DNA of 64,000 nt from Endomychus coccineus (lineage: Eukaryota > Arthropoda > Insecta > Coleoptera > Endomychidae). The stretch lies in the NCBI GenBank assembly GCA_958510875.1, contig OY294068.1, positions 150,324,388 through 150,388,387 on the forward strand, read 5' to 3'. This document shows positions 1 to 10,803 of this stretch, piece by piece. Position numbers and translations under genes: made by a program. A model generated the notes under the pieces. That model had not been told where the DNA came from. It did no database searches and saw nothing but the letters and a program-made list of their open reading frames with translations. Position 1 is the stretch's first letter, and each line of letters begins with the position of its first letter.

Positions 1-253
1 AAAAATTCCAAAAAAAAAGAAAAAAATATCCAGAATCCAAAAAAAATAAAAGACAAAAAATGAACAAAAAAATTGTTTGCCAAGAGAAACTCTATACCTC
101 CACGTTGGTTCTTGCTGGGTAACAATTAATTTTGTCACTGAAGTAGCTGGTACGGTCACTGTGCAAAGGTTTAAAAGGCTGTGAATAGAGTATATTTTTA
201 CAAAAACGTTTTACGTCCAGCCTCCTCTCTCAAAAATTCACGAGCCGCCACTG
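1..253 (+). mobile_element. hAT element, right (3') end, cut by window edge
   Basis: This stretch matches the last about 250 bp of the hAT copy ending at 20295, from the A-rich run after the transposase stop to the terminal inverted repeat. It ends with GAGCCGCCACTG, the complement of CAGTGGCGGCTC that starts the copy at 18381. The shared central block (CCACGTTGGTTCTTGCTGGG) is identical in both. The transposase would lie to the left, outside the window. The bases after it, TATTATAA at 254-261, are the candidate right target duplication, which cannot be checked because the left end is missing. Confidence 0.85.
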
Positions 254-569
254 TATTATAAATAAGGAAACAGTTTCTCTGGAATAATAAATTCATTATA
301 GAACATGCTTAAGTATTATTGCAATGAATCAAAACTGAGTTTTTGATAATCTGCCTCTAAAGTCGATTCCAAAACTCCATAACCAGTTTTGAAAACGGGT
401 ATTTCATCTTAGTTATACCTTTTTGAAGTAATTTGTCAACAAATATATACTTTTTATTCCTTCAAATGTTTTCTGAATTCATTATATGAAGATAAAGTAC
501 AGCCAAAGAATTTTTAATACAAATTGTCTAACTTAATTTAGAATAAATTGAAATACATCAGATCTTTAG

Positions 570-650
570 GCTGGTTCTACCACCTGAATGGTTGGCGAAA
601 TGTCGGCATCGAGTCGTGTTGTTATGACGCGGAATACATCCGGAAACCAT
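570..650 (+). mobile_element. Penelope-like element terminal fragment
   Basis: About 80 bp resembling the 3' end of the Penelope-like element at 26983-29603. Both share the run GGTTGGCGAAA, a TCGGcATCgAGTCG block and GACGCGGAATnCATCCGGAA. No coding sequence remains. Confidence 0.6.
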
Positions 651-1282
651 GAATTTTCATATAATGTAAATTTTTTGATCCCAGATAATTTCAAAATAAA
701 GGCTATTATAGTTTTTTATAAAAACTAAAACCAATATCTGAACTTGTAGAAGAACAATGTATTATTTGAAATTTAATAGTAAACAAAGAAAGTGGAATCT
801 CGCCACATCATAATGTTTGTCCCACATCAAGGGAAACGTTTTCAAGAAGAACAGGATGATTTCCTAGAAAATTTAAATTCATCAGGACAATTTAACTAGC
901 TTCCGAACATACGGTCCAATCACACGATACCTAATTAAACTATCCAAACATTCATACTCCTTTATATTCGCAATTAGCGATCTTGAGTAGCTCCACATAC
1001 CAATTTCAAGGAAATCCAGTAAATGTTAAACACCTTATTTTTCTTTTTATTAATCCCATTCTCAGGACGCCATGTTGGTTCGTAACCAGTCATATATTTA
1101 TCGAGACCATTAATTTGTTTATTAAATTGCTAATAAGCAATTGATAAATGTTTTGCCCTTTTCATTTGTACATCTTTCAAGCCATTGCAGAAGGTTTCGA
1201 GTGAATGAGATAACTAACTCAGAGGTCAGAGGTAGTATACTTTATTCACCTGTTATTTGAGTTCTACAGAATGAATTCCGAT
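651..1282. other. Unannotated AT-rich stretch
   Basis: I see no open frame with a recognisable domain, no terminal repeat and no tandem structure here. It is about two-thirds A+T with stops in all frames. Confidence 0.5.
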
Positions 1283-2468
1283 GAAACCTTGTGCAATGGG
1301 TTAGTAATGTTAATGTGAATAGAAAAGGTAAAAAATAAATGACTTTCCGCATGATCGGAAGGGGAAGAAAGCTCTTTTATCACTGGTTCCGTAACTTGTT
1401 CAATTCGGGTATAAATGAAAAATAATGAATATTTTCCAAGACCACTTGAAAGCGAGGGAGAGGAAATGTAGGAGGTGGATGTATGGTCGAATTATAAGTC
1501 ATTTTTTATTTCCTACTTTCTTGTCAAGTGCGTTTTGTCCACGTTTTCCTTGAAAAACATGAAAAACCCACCCTTTCTTTGACATTGTAGTGTTGAATTG
1601 AAAAAACTGAAAAATTCCAGACTTATATATTGAGGCCTTCTGACCAATTTCATGCCTGGAATTTATTCTTCCCTTCCATATTTTCTAAGTTACAGACAGT
1701 TTCTCGTAACAACCAAATTGTCGTTTTATTTATTATACCGAAACAAATGTTTTTCGGGAAAAAGTTATTAATAAGAAAGTCTTATTTCTTCAGTTTCTCT
1801 CACACGTTTATCATTAAGATATAATAATTTAAAAAAAAAATTTTTTTCCAAAATTTTTTTTTATTATTTCAGTTTAAAAATTTGGTTTAACATAAAAATG
1901 TTTTTAATATAAAGATTTAATATTTTTTACAATAATCCATATGAATTCAACCTATTTAACAAATTTTTCATATCTTTTAATATACTTAAAATCTAGTACT
2001 TTTGTTCTGTACCTCGGAAAATATGCATTTTCGAAAAACAAAAATTGTACGTATTGAAGGCCTCATGTATACGTCATATTGTTTCTAATCTTTCCAATTA
2101 AATATTCCTAAAGCGCAACCAAGTCAAAAAAAGTTCTGGTTTTTTTCCGGGAGAACTCGGACAAAACGCACTTGAAAAAAAAAATTGTAGATAAAAAAAC
2201 TTGTATTTCGATCATATATTCTCCTGAAGTTTTTCTCAAATTTTCTTCCACCTTTCCTCCCACTTTAGAAGTTTTCGATAGCCATATCACGGAAAATAAT
2301 GAATTTTTTGATCAAAACAAGTAATCTTATGTTTTTTGAATTTTTACCCAAATTGTACAAATTACGAAAGCCATGATAAAAGGGATGTTTTCTACCCTTT
2401 CCGATGATTTTTGCATTCATTTTTACCTTTTCTATTGACGTCATTACTAATCCGTCGCACAAGACTTC
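1283..2468. repeat. Inverted repeat pair, arms 1283-1645 and 2050-2468
   Basis: The left arm reads CTTGTGCaatGGgTTAGTAATG and later AAGTGCGTTTTGTCC near 1527-1541. The right arm gives the same blocks on the complementary strand (TTAGTAATGACG, then AAGTGCGTTTTGTCC near 2160-2174). Inner ends share GAAGGCCTCA. The arms are diverged and differ in length, so this is an old palindromic element or two opposed copies of one repeat. It abuts the TIR element that starts at 2471. Confidence 0.6.
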
Positions 2469-2470
2469 TA

Positions 2471-3637
2471 GTACAGTCATTTTATGGATTTTTTTGAGAT
2501 TTGATACTTTTTTTTCCGACTTAAGATTTGAAAATACAGAAAGTTAGGAAATTTTCCGTAGATTACGAAAAAAAGACAGATCAATCCTTATATTTTTTAG
2601 GGTTCTGAAAATGTTTTTTTACTTTGTTTCATCGTGAAAAATCATTGAAAATATATATCCGAAAATTTTAATTTAAACAATTTAATATTAAAAACGAGGT
2701 TGTTATAATCAAATTGTTTTTCACTTGAACGATTTTTTAATCGATAAAATAATTGTTCACACGGAATACACAACAGCTCAGCTTTAAATATTTTATAATA
2801 ACGTTTAACGTATACAATAACAGAGCACATGTGGCGTTATTTTGGGCATCATATGATTGAACGCTTGCGCACAAATTCATTGCAGTGGTGCTACATGCAT
2901 AGTCCAGCGATCGAGAATTTTATATAATTTGTCTTTTCTTATTGCTCTACATACTAGTGTACAAAATTAACTAAAAAAACGTTTTCCGAACCCTAAAAAA
3001 TATAAGAATTGATCTGTCACACGCCATAATCAAAAAAAAAAAAAGTTTCCGTTTTCCCAATGTACGTTTTCAATGACTTTTCACGACAAAATGAACTGAA
3101 AAATCGTTATCAGAGCTCTATAAAACCTAAAAATCGACATATCATACACTAAGATTGAAAAAAAATATAAAAATTTCTTAACCCGGAAAATTAGGGCAAA
3201 TATTGGAAAATTCTTGATTATGATCATTGCCAGTAACGATATATATCCCAATATTAAATTATCATACCATATTTACCAGCCAAATGCAATTTTTTTTCGT
3301 ATATAGTTCTTATTCGAAAATATTTTGTTTTCCCATCCAATGCTTGGAAAATTCGATGAAAATTAAATTCAGAATAGTCCATTCCTATGTAAAATTTAAT
3401 GCTGAAAAACTTTTATTTGAAACTATTCCTTCTAAAATGCTTATTTTCGAAGATATAAGTGTTCTTTCCCGGAAAAACACGGAAAATCGTATATATATAT
3501 ATAAATTAAGACATTTTCCTTCATTGGAGGTTTTCAGCCACTATGTTTTTCGTAATCTACGGAAAATTTCCTAACTTTCTGTATTTTCAAACCTTAAGTC
3601 GGAAAAAAAGTACGACCAATCCATAAAATGACTGTAC
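2471..3637. mobile_element. TIR element with TA target duplication (Tc1/mariner-type or MITE)
   Basis: The ends are perfect inverted copies of GTACAGTCATTTTATGGATT, each flanked by TA (2469-2470 and 3638-3639). The inverted similarity continues inward: 2500-2572 pairs with 3545-3615, and 2585-2622 (GACAGATCAAT...TATATTTTTTAGGGTTC) pairs with 2985-3022. There is no transposase. The TA flank and short termini point to the Tc1/mariner superfamily, but the termini are unlike the mariner copies elsewhere in the window, so the family is open. Confidence 0.6.
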
Positions 3638-4719
3638 TATTCATCGAAATTGATTTTGTAGAACTCGAATAAGAGATTTTAGACATTTTAGCACTTCCCT
3701 GACTGGACTACAATAAAGACTAGCAATTTAATTGTAGCTTTATTTCTCGTTATTCGAATCTCGTTAGATATTGTACAATGAATGAAAAGTGAGATTGAAG
3801 AGGTTACAGTTTTCATAATGGGGATATTCGACTATCCGTAAAAGTAATAATACTTTTACGGCGGCGAAAGCTTCATTACTTTGTTGGGTTATCAAGTTAA
3901 TGTCAAATCAGTTCGATAGAACTATATAGCGTGAAGTTCTTGAAAACAATATCTTGAAAAGAGGAGCTTTAAAGTTTTATTGAAATGTATTTTATGATGA
4001 GTGTAATGGTAACGCGAACGAAGACAGAATAGGAAAAGAAATTCATCAAACTGCAACAATGTACAATAAGCTAGTTTAATAGGAAACTGCATTCGTAATA
4101 ATAGCCAATTACAGTTTACAATTTTGCAGCGATATTTCATTCATTTACGAGACAGCTCCAATGCCACTCTAGGAATTTCAACTAAGTTGCATGCGTTATT
4201 GGGAAACAATGAAAACTAGCTGGATATGCCATCTCGGTACACCACTAAGCGAACGAACAAGAATATAATCTACCAATTTCAAATACAGACAAATATATAT
4301 GAAAATGTGGAAACAACTGACAGATTCTGCTGTTTGGAAAGTTCGCCTTTGGATTGAAATCGTAAATCCATGTATTTGTGCAGTCAGTCTATCAATTCAC
4401 TTACGAATTCCGTAAACTACTATGGATTTATATGAAACTTACTAGGTTATGTTTGTTTTGGTGTCCAAAAGTTAATTCTTGTCGAAATTGATGATGATGA
4501 TTAATGATTTAGCTGCTAATTTGTTAATTAATTAAATTGAGCTAAATTAAAAATGATAAAACGTATTCTTAGAAAATTTTATGAAGAACATCTTTTTACG
4601 ATTGGGAAATATTCGAAAAACCACGTATTTTCTGAGATGGTTTCCAATAAAAGGGGAGGGGAAATATTAAGGAAAAATCTAGAATAATTAGTGCGAATGT
4701 ATAATCTAAATACAATTCT
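3638..4719. other. Unannotated stretch with one perfect hairpin
   Basis: No gene recognised. A hairpin with 11-bp perfect stems and a 4-nt loop lies at 3836-3861 (CCGTAAAAGTA / TACTTTTACGG). The open frame at 3922-4140 on the minus strand has no recognisable domain and I do not call it. Confidence 0.5.
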
Positions 4720-4727
4720 TTTGTGAC

Positions 4728-5456
4728 CAGTGCTGGATTATAGCATAAGCTTGACGAAGCTATAGCTTAGGGCCTCGACATTTTCGGCGCCCCGCGGAAA
4801 TTTTAAAAATTGAAAAACTAATAATGACAATTTTTCTGGGAAAAAATAACGAAGTAAAGAAATTACTGGAATATAAAAGTTTGCGTATGCCTAACGACTG
4901 GTAATATCTAAAAGTAGTCAAGAATTAGTTGATTTTGTATTAAAGGCGAATAATTCGCGCTTATAACTACTCTTCATCTTGGAAGTGCAGTGTAGTGGCA
5001 AGTTAAAACGCATTAAAAACCCTTTGAGGACAAATATGCGACAGGATAGGTTAGACTCGCTTGCACTACTGTGCATGGAAGCTGATGTATTGCGTCGAAT
5101 CAGCTTTGATGACCTGATAAAAGATTTTGCGACTAGAAAGTGCAGGAAAGGATTGTTCTAAGTCAGTTAGATATAAGCGAATCATTCAGCGGATAAGTTT
5201 ACAAAAGTGCAATTGTAAAAGTGATTGATGTAGTTACGCATTGTATATTATGTCAAATTAAGAAGACGTACTAATAGTGTAAATATTCATTCATGTACTT
5301 ATTTTCCTGGCAATAACCTTCTCCACGATTTAGAGCATTATATTACTCTACAAATTATTTTATTCTATGAATAAAGAGTAATTAAAAAAAAAGGGGTGGG
5401 AGGGGCCCCCAAAATCTGTTGTGCTTAGGGCCCCTCATAGTGTTAATCCGGCCCTG
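4728..5456 (+). mobile_element. hAT element, internally deleted (729 bp)
   Basis: The element starts CAGTGCTGGATTA and ends with TAATCCGGCCCTG, imperfect terminal inverted repeats typical of a Tip100/Blackjack-like hAT group. It is flanked by a perfect 8-bp target duplication TTTGTGAC at 4720-4727 and 5457-5464, the length diagnostic of hAT transposition. Only the transposase C-terminus survives inside. A second hAT begins 20 bp downstream. Confidence 0.9.
4979..5161 (+). pseudogene. hAT transposase C-terminal dimerization fragment
   Basis: Sixty codons resemble the hAT C-terminal dimerization region: LKRIKNPLRTNMRQDRLDSL is followed by ALLCMEADVLRRISFDDLIKDFA. The usual upstream motif around ERxFSxLK is reduced to MEVQCSGKLKRIK, so the frame enters from a decayed region. 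The DDE catalytic core is absent. It lies wholly inside the 729-bp element, where most of the transposase has been lost by internal deletion, so it cannot encode a working transposase. Confidence 0.8.
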
Positions 5457-5476
5457 TTTGTGACTTTCCTCAGCAG

Positions 5477-7649
5477 CAGTGGCGGCTCGTGCGTTATGGA
5501 AGAGGATGGGCACAAGAAGAAATTTACCTATTTTTTGTACATAAAATCCATTCTCCTATTTTTCATGCTGGAAAAAACGTCTATGACTTTGTTGTCAAAA
5601 TCCGGGATAGACTGGACGAACTTCTTTTCTATTGATAGGACCGCCAATGCGTGCAGTCGATCTTCTGACATTGTGCTTCTGAAGAAAGTTGTAATGCGTT
5701 TGAGGGTGGAAAAACATCGTTCACATTCTGCTATCGACATGGACGTTGTTCACATAATATCCAACAATTTGTATGTTTCCGTCAAAACCTTCTTCGGTTG
5801 TTGTCTGTTATGAACACTAGGTGGCGAATTACCACCTACGTTCACTTTTTAATTTTACACTGTTCAACGTAGGATGGAGATGTCACAGTTTCATCAAAAT
5901 GTTTTTGTGGGAAATGCATGCCTATGAGTTTTAAAATTTTGAGAATCAAACAGTTCTGCTGCACTTAGGTGATCCCTAAAATCAAATCGGTCGCTAATTT
6001 GGCTTAAAATAGTGTCACATACTTCCATTTCAATAACAGCTCTGTTATCTCTAGCTGTCGTTTTTCGTCTTTTCCTAGCAGGTTCTTCATTATTGCGATC
6101 TTGATTGTCATAGTCAGTATAATATCTAATTCGAATAATTTGCTGTTGGAAATGTTCAATAATTGCTTTATGCATAATTTTTAAATAATATTTCAACATG
6201 TGACATGATGAAATGAATAATGTTCAACCAGTAGAGAAATTCCGAGCAATTCAAATGTTTCAATAAACTACTCGATTCACTAATAGTAATTGAATCCATC
6301 CCATCTTCGTCAATAGTTTAGTCTAAATATAAACATTCTTTGAAAAAATTCTGGTGTTCAAATAATGTGTTCACAGTTCGACTTTTGGAAATCCAGCATG
6401 TAGGTACAGCACGTGGTAATCAACGTTTGACTATTTCATCAAAAATTACCATTCGTTTTGGCGATCAAGAAAAAAAGCTTGAAAATGACTGCAAATTTGC
6501 AAACAAAATTTTCACTTTCTTATTGCACCGTGCCGCTCGTTCAATAATCAAATCAAATTGATGCGTGTTATAGTGAATTTAACGTGTATGTCGAAATATT
6601 TTTTTGATAACGGCTTGGACACCATTCGTCTTACCAATCAACATGTACGCCCCATCGTAACTTTGAGCGATTAGTTTATTGTTATCAGAGCCTGAATGTG
6701 AATTTAAAATAGTTTGCATTTCATTCAGCAATGTTTTTGCCAATACATCAGCATTATGTCCATTAAACACGTTTCGAATAATGACTATCATTTGCTAATG
6801 ATTAGAGGTGTCTGTAGTTTCATCAGCCTCCAAAGCTATGAAATTTGCATATTTAATTTCTTTTAGTATTTCCTGTTTGTAATTTCGCAACATTGCATCT
6901 AGCAATCCGTTCTGAATAGTTTTTGAGACGCCATTAAACACTTGCAAGCCCCCACCATTCATATGTATTGCAAGCACAGCGTCCAATTCAGCAGTAAAGT
7001 TGATTAGGTCTACATAAATACCTGGATTTTCCGACTTCAATGTCTCATCATGGCCTCGTAACGCCAATTCAAAGACTCCTCAAAATTTTGAACACATAAT
7101 CAACAGGCGCAAAATATGACGATTTTTTTCCAAGTACTGTCTAACTGTCCACTTTGCCTACAACCCTGAACACTAAAATGCATGCATGCACCATGCATTA
7201 ATGTGAAAAACGGAATTTTCGCGTTTCTTTGCCTTGCCCTCTCTGTGATGTGTTTTAAATCATTCAACTCTTGTTCATTCCACGCATAACAATTCTTAAA
7301 AATTAAGCACAAAACAAGATAGTTCATTCGTTACTGGACATCCGCACATCCACTCGTATTTTTCATAGATATTCTTGTTAAATATTGTAAGTTCTGGTTT
7401 TACTTGTGGAATTGTAGTTTATTTGAAGATCAGGATTAGGCCTTCCTTTCTTTTTGATTAAAAGTTTTTCCTCAAAGGATCTTGTACACAATTAACTTCC
7501 ATCATCCAGACTTTACGTATTCGAGTTGAATTCGCACACTGTACACTATGGAGGCAAGACGTTTACTGGAGATACTCTGCTTTGTGCCTCTTTATATTGT
7601 TGGTTGAGTGGGTACGTGCCCTTGTGCCCTTTAGTACCAGCCGCCAATG
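5477..7649 (-). mobile_element. hAT element, decayed near-full-length copy
   Basis: The left end CAGTGGCGGCTCG matches the terminus of the hAT at 18381. The right end reads GCCGCCAATG, a mutated complement of it. Candidate target duplications are CTCAGCAG (5469-5476) and CTCAGAAC (7650-7657), six of eight identical, consistent with an old 8-bp duplication. Transposase pieces are on the minus strand in several frames between 7327 and 5528. The terminal similarity shows it belongs to the same broad group as the copies at 1-253 and 18381-20295. Confidence 0.75.
5528..7327 (-). pseudogene. hAT transposase pseudogene (ZMYM1-like type)
   Basis: Minus-strand open segments line up in transposase order. 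7327-7100 is an N-terminal part. 7067-6795 holds the run up to the first catalytic acidic region (YANFIALEADETTDTSNH). 6791-6579 continues with VFNGHNADVLAKTLL and AQSYDGAYMLIGKTNGVQA. 6199-5894 is a middle part. 5740-5528 is the hAT C-terminal dimerization region (AECERCFSTLKRITTFFRST, then EDRLHALAVLSIEKK). Frameshifts and stops separate the segments, for example the stop between DTSNH and the following MIVIIRN frame. The order and spacing fit one gene broken by mutation rather than separate genes. It is the coding part of the 5477-7649 element. Confidence 0.8.
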
Positions 7650-7782
7650 CTCAGAACTGCACTCGGTCCCAGTTTTTCCGGAAAAACATTAAAAATAACG
7701 TATTATCCCAGAATCAAGGAAGTCGGTAATTACGCTGCGCATGCCTGAAGGGGTAAGATGGAGAGGTGAGTGTGCAGAAAGG

Positions 7783-7830
7783 ATCGGCTTATGCTTTTGC
7801 GCGCTCTCGCCATCTTTCGCATAAGCCGAT
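7783..7830. repeat. Hairpin, 12-bp perfect stems
   Basis: ATCGGCTTATGC at 7783-7794 pairs with GCATAAGCCGAT at 7819-7830 across a 24-nt loop. It sits in a GC-richer patch just outside the hAT right end. Function unknown. Confidence 0.5.
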
Positions 7831-7982
7831 GAAGCCAGCCACAAAATGAGGCGCGGCCTGGTGAGGTGACGCAGGGTTAGTAACAACATTCCTCAAATTC
7901 GAAAATAGATAATTCTAGATTCAAAAAAAAATTATATAAAGTTCACAAATCAAAGTTCAAGGGAATTATATGGAACAAATGA

Positions 7983-8024
7983 AATTCGATAAGAAAAGGA
8001 ATCTTTCACTTTTCTTATCGAATT
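7983..8024. repeat. Hairpin, 16-bp perfect stems
   Basis: AATTCGATAAGAAAAG at 7983-7998 pairs with CTTTTCTTATCGAATT at 8009-8024 across a 10-nt loop. This is long for chance in a single place, but AT-rich insect DNA contains many such structures. Confidence 0.6.
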
Positions 8025-8043
8025 ACACTTGCTGTTGAGATAA

Positions 8044-8298
8044 ATTACCCGTTCAATCCAAGAATCAGAACTTCAAGAACTGGAAGAAGGGTATGAACAA
8101 CTATTATTTCACCTAGAATTTAATAACGATACATATTCTGTTACCAAGAGAATAACCAAGTTCGGAGACGAGATTTACAGGTTTACAATTCACCTACCTC
8201 TGCCATTAACCACAATAATACACAAGAATTTCCTGCATCGGCTCGAGGAGCACATGTTCCTAGGTTACCGAAATGAAACGTTGAGAGAACGATTCTGA
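8044..8298 (+). other. Unidentified 84-codon open frame without early ATG
   Basis: Between an in-frame TAA at 8041 and a TGA at 8296 the frame stays open and gives protein-like sequence (ESELQELEEGYEQLLFHLEF, later FGDEIYRFTIHLPLPLTT and RLEEHMFLGYRNETLRERF). No methionine occurs before the late MFLGY, so it would be an internal exon or a transposon fragment. I do not recognise the family. Flanking DNA up to 9520 shows no further coding signal. Confidence 0.25.
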
Positions 8299-9520
8299 TA
8301 ACTGATTAAACTATATAATATTTAATTTAGAATCTGAATTTAAGAAAAATGGATGAAAGTAACATATGAAGATATGATAAAACAAAGGATGATTGTTAAA
8401 AAGTAAGGAATTGTGGTGGGACTGTCCGCAGGCATGTCGTCCATTAAGGAAAAACTCTCCAGAATATCCAGTCAATCGGCAACTCCATATCATACCAAAC
8501 ATAATTATAACAATATTCAAAAGACTAGAGTTGTCATTGACTAAATTTCGGTTGATACATAAGAATGCCCAAAATGGCAGAAAATTAATTAATACGAGAT
8601 ACCTATTTTAATGTTCCCACAGACAATGCCAAATCGATCTATATCCTGCCTGAAAATAATCAATTCCGGACGAATGACACCTTCTGTGAATTTATAGATA
8701 CAGATAATACTCTGAAATATCAACAATGAACTTCCGCAATTATATCATAGATGTCAGAGCTTGTCTCATCCGGATTTATTTGTACAATAAATTAGAAACT
8801 GGTTATCAATGAAATCATAATCTGAAACAGGTTTCACACCGTTACACGTATGACCAGAAATTAATTACAACCGGAAAATAAATTTTATTTATACTTCCAG
8901 GATTATTTAATTGATTGTGAAATACATTTAGCCACGATTGTTCTTACTAAGAGAGCTGTTATTCTATTGTATATGATGAAAGAATGAAGGTGTGGAAGAA
9001 ATCGTCATATTGAATATCAAATTTGAATTTTGAAACATTTGTTGTCGTTACGGCAAACGAAGTTAATAGTTACAGAGAAAAACATGTCATGGGGCATTTG
9101 AACGAAGATAATGATCCGGAAAGACCCTTCTGTACTGGGTAGTAACATGGAGAAAAGGATATGTGTGTATTTAGTGTTCTGGTCTGAATATACAAGATAA
9201 GCTGCTGTCGTTAGAGAGACGCCTGTGCAAACAGAATGAGATAGTGTGTCACAATGATATGTTCAGATCGATACTGCGTTAATTTGCGACAGACAGCAGC
9301 ACAGCGCTTGTATATAATATACAGTCATATAACAATAAAATACAACATCAGCTTGGGCCAGAGACTTTAATTGATGTTTATGAATGCTGCCAACAAACAA
9401 ACAATAACCTATAAATGAAATATACTGATTCAATGGTGGAAGCCATTACTTTGTGATAATTTATCATATTGATATAATAAAATAAAACACTTTTACTTTG
9501 TTTTTATCACATATATTATG
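8299..9520. other. Unannotated AT-rich stretch
   Basis: No open frame with recognisable domains and no terminal repeats were found here. Confidence 0.5.
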
Positions 9521-9631
9521 GAAACAAATCGTGACTATAGTTTCGACATTAGCGTGTCATCTTCAAACGATACTTGTAATTAGTTTAAAAATGACACACT
9601 AGTGTCCACAATTAGAGTCACGCTTCGTTTC
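9521..9631. mobile_element. Short Penelope-like palindrome
   Basis: Arms at 9521-9560 and 9591-9631 are imperfect inverted copies (GAAACnnnnCGTGACT ... GACAnTAGnGTGTCAT). The left arm contains the TTTCGAC...GTCATCTTC pattern common at Penelope-like element ends, similar in layout to the palindromes at 32.5, 40.4 and 46 kb. No coding part and no clear target duplication, so the assignment is tentative. Confidence 0.4.
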
Positions 9632-10043
9632 TATGCAAAGTATTACATAAATATACTGATGTTCACAAAGCCATTCCTATACTGAGTTTAAATGTGTGGA
9701 ATTATTCAGTAATAGTAAAATTACAAATCCCCATTTCCGCTATAGATTTTTTAAACTTTTGAGCATTTTTCCAGCTAATCTAGCATCCTCAGAGGAATAA
9801 CTAAATTAGAATTGTTGGTTATGTATGTTAGGACTAATGTGCAAGCTTCGCTAGTTCAAAAAACGGCGGGACAGTTCAAGAACCAATCAAACCATTGGTT
9901 TTGAGGAAAAAACTAATTTAGCAGCTAAATATAAACTAACCAAGGTTCTTCGCTAATTTACTTGAAATAACGAAATCTGAACACCTGAATAGTTTAGATT
10001 AACCAACCAATTTTGCGGTTTCATGAATAAAGTTAGTTTATGA
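9632..10043. other. Unannotated stretch, possible second Penelope-like terminus
   Basis: Around 9738-9805 the run TTTCCGCTATAG ... TCTAGCATCCTCAGAGGAA has the general look of a Penelope-like terminus but I could not match it to another copy. Nothing else seen. Confidence 0.3.
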
Positions 10044-10274
10044 TTTTTTTGCTGGCCAGGCTATAAGTTACTAGGCAAATACTATCGATACAATGGGCCG
10101 TCAAGCCTAAGTGTCATCGAGACTGCCCTGGTTACAGCATCGAACCTACCACACGAGGTGGAGTGTTTAGTGGCTTTATCTGAGGAGATTAAATTCGGAC
10201 TAAGGGACTCCCACACTACCTATGGGATGTTACAGGCTCATAAGGTGCCCATAAAGGGTTCAACCACTTCCTAA
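10044..10274 (+). other. Unidentified 76-codon open frame, possible exon
   Basis: The frame is open from after a TGA at 10041 to a TAA at 10272. Its translation looks protein-like (YKLLGKYYRYNGPSSLSVIE, then TALVTASNLPHEVECLVALS). A T-rich tract ending TTTTTTTGCTGGCCAG at about 10044-10059 would serve as a splice acceptor. There is no start codon near its beginning. I do not recognise the family. It may be a host exon or a transposon scrap. Confidence 0.25.
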
Positions 10275-10803
10275 CAAAAAATTCTATCGAATAGTTAAGA
10301 CAGATCACAGGAAAAATTTTAATGTGTCTTGTGTCATATTTTCATAGTGAAAGAACCTACATGTGGATTACTAAATAATTATTTTCTCGGATTCGATTTG
10401 AGTCATGCAAATATACTTCTTATCTCTAGATGATATCAAAAGTACAGAAATAACTGTTGAGAATAATGTTCGAAAACTCTCAATCTCAGGTTCAATGCAA
10501 GGATATGGTGTCAACGTAAACAAAGCTGCATTATCAGAATGAATCTCTATGGGGTACACAACAGCGAATGTCATTCTGCAAAAAATACTTTTCCTACCAA
10601 TGTATGTCGAATTACTTACCTTGTCTGCTTTAGAATAGTAAATTATGCTATGGGATAGGGTGACGGTAAGTAATCTTACCGTTTAGTTCAAAGGTAAATT
10701 ACATTCACAGAGCAGATACTAATGATTACCAAAAATTTTGAGTACATCACGAAATAACGGTGTCGTACAATAAAATACTATAGTTAAATTTGAAAAACTG
10801 AAA

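Noticed and set aside
1630..1824. 64-codon open frame in the inverted repeat region
   Set aside because: It has no domain, and its reading crosses the boundary of the arm at about 1645.
5421..5813. 130-codon plus-strand frame over the boundary between two hAT elements
   Set aside because: It is antisense to the hAT C-terminal dimerization region at 5528-5740 and spans two element ends, so it is a shadow.
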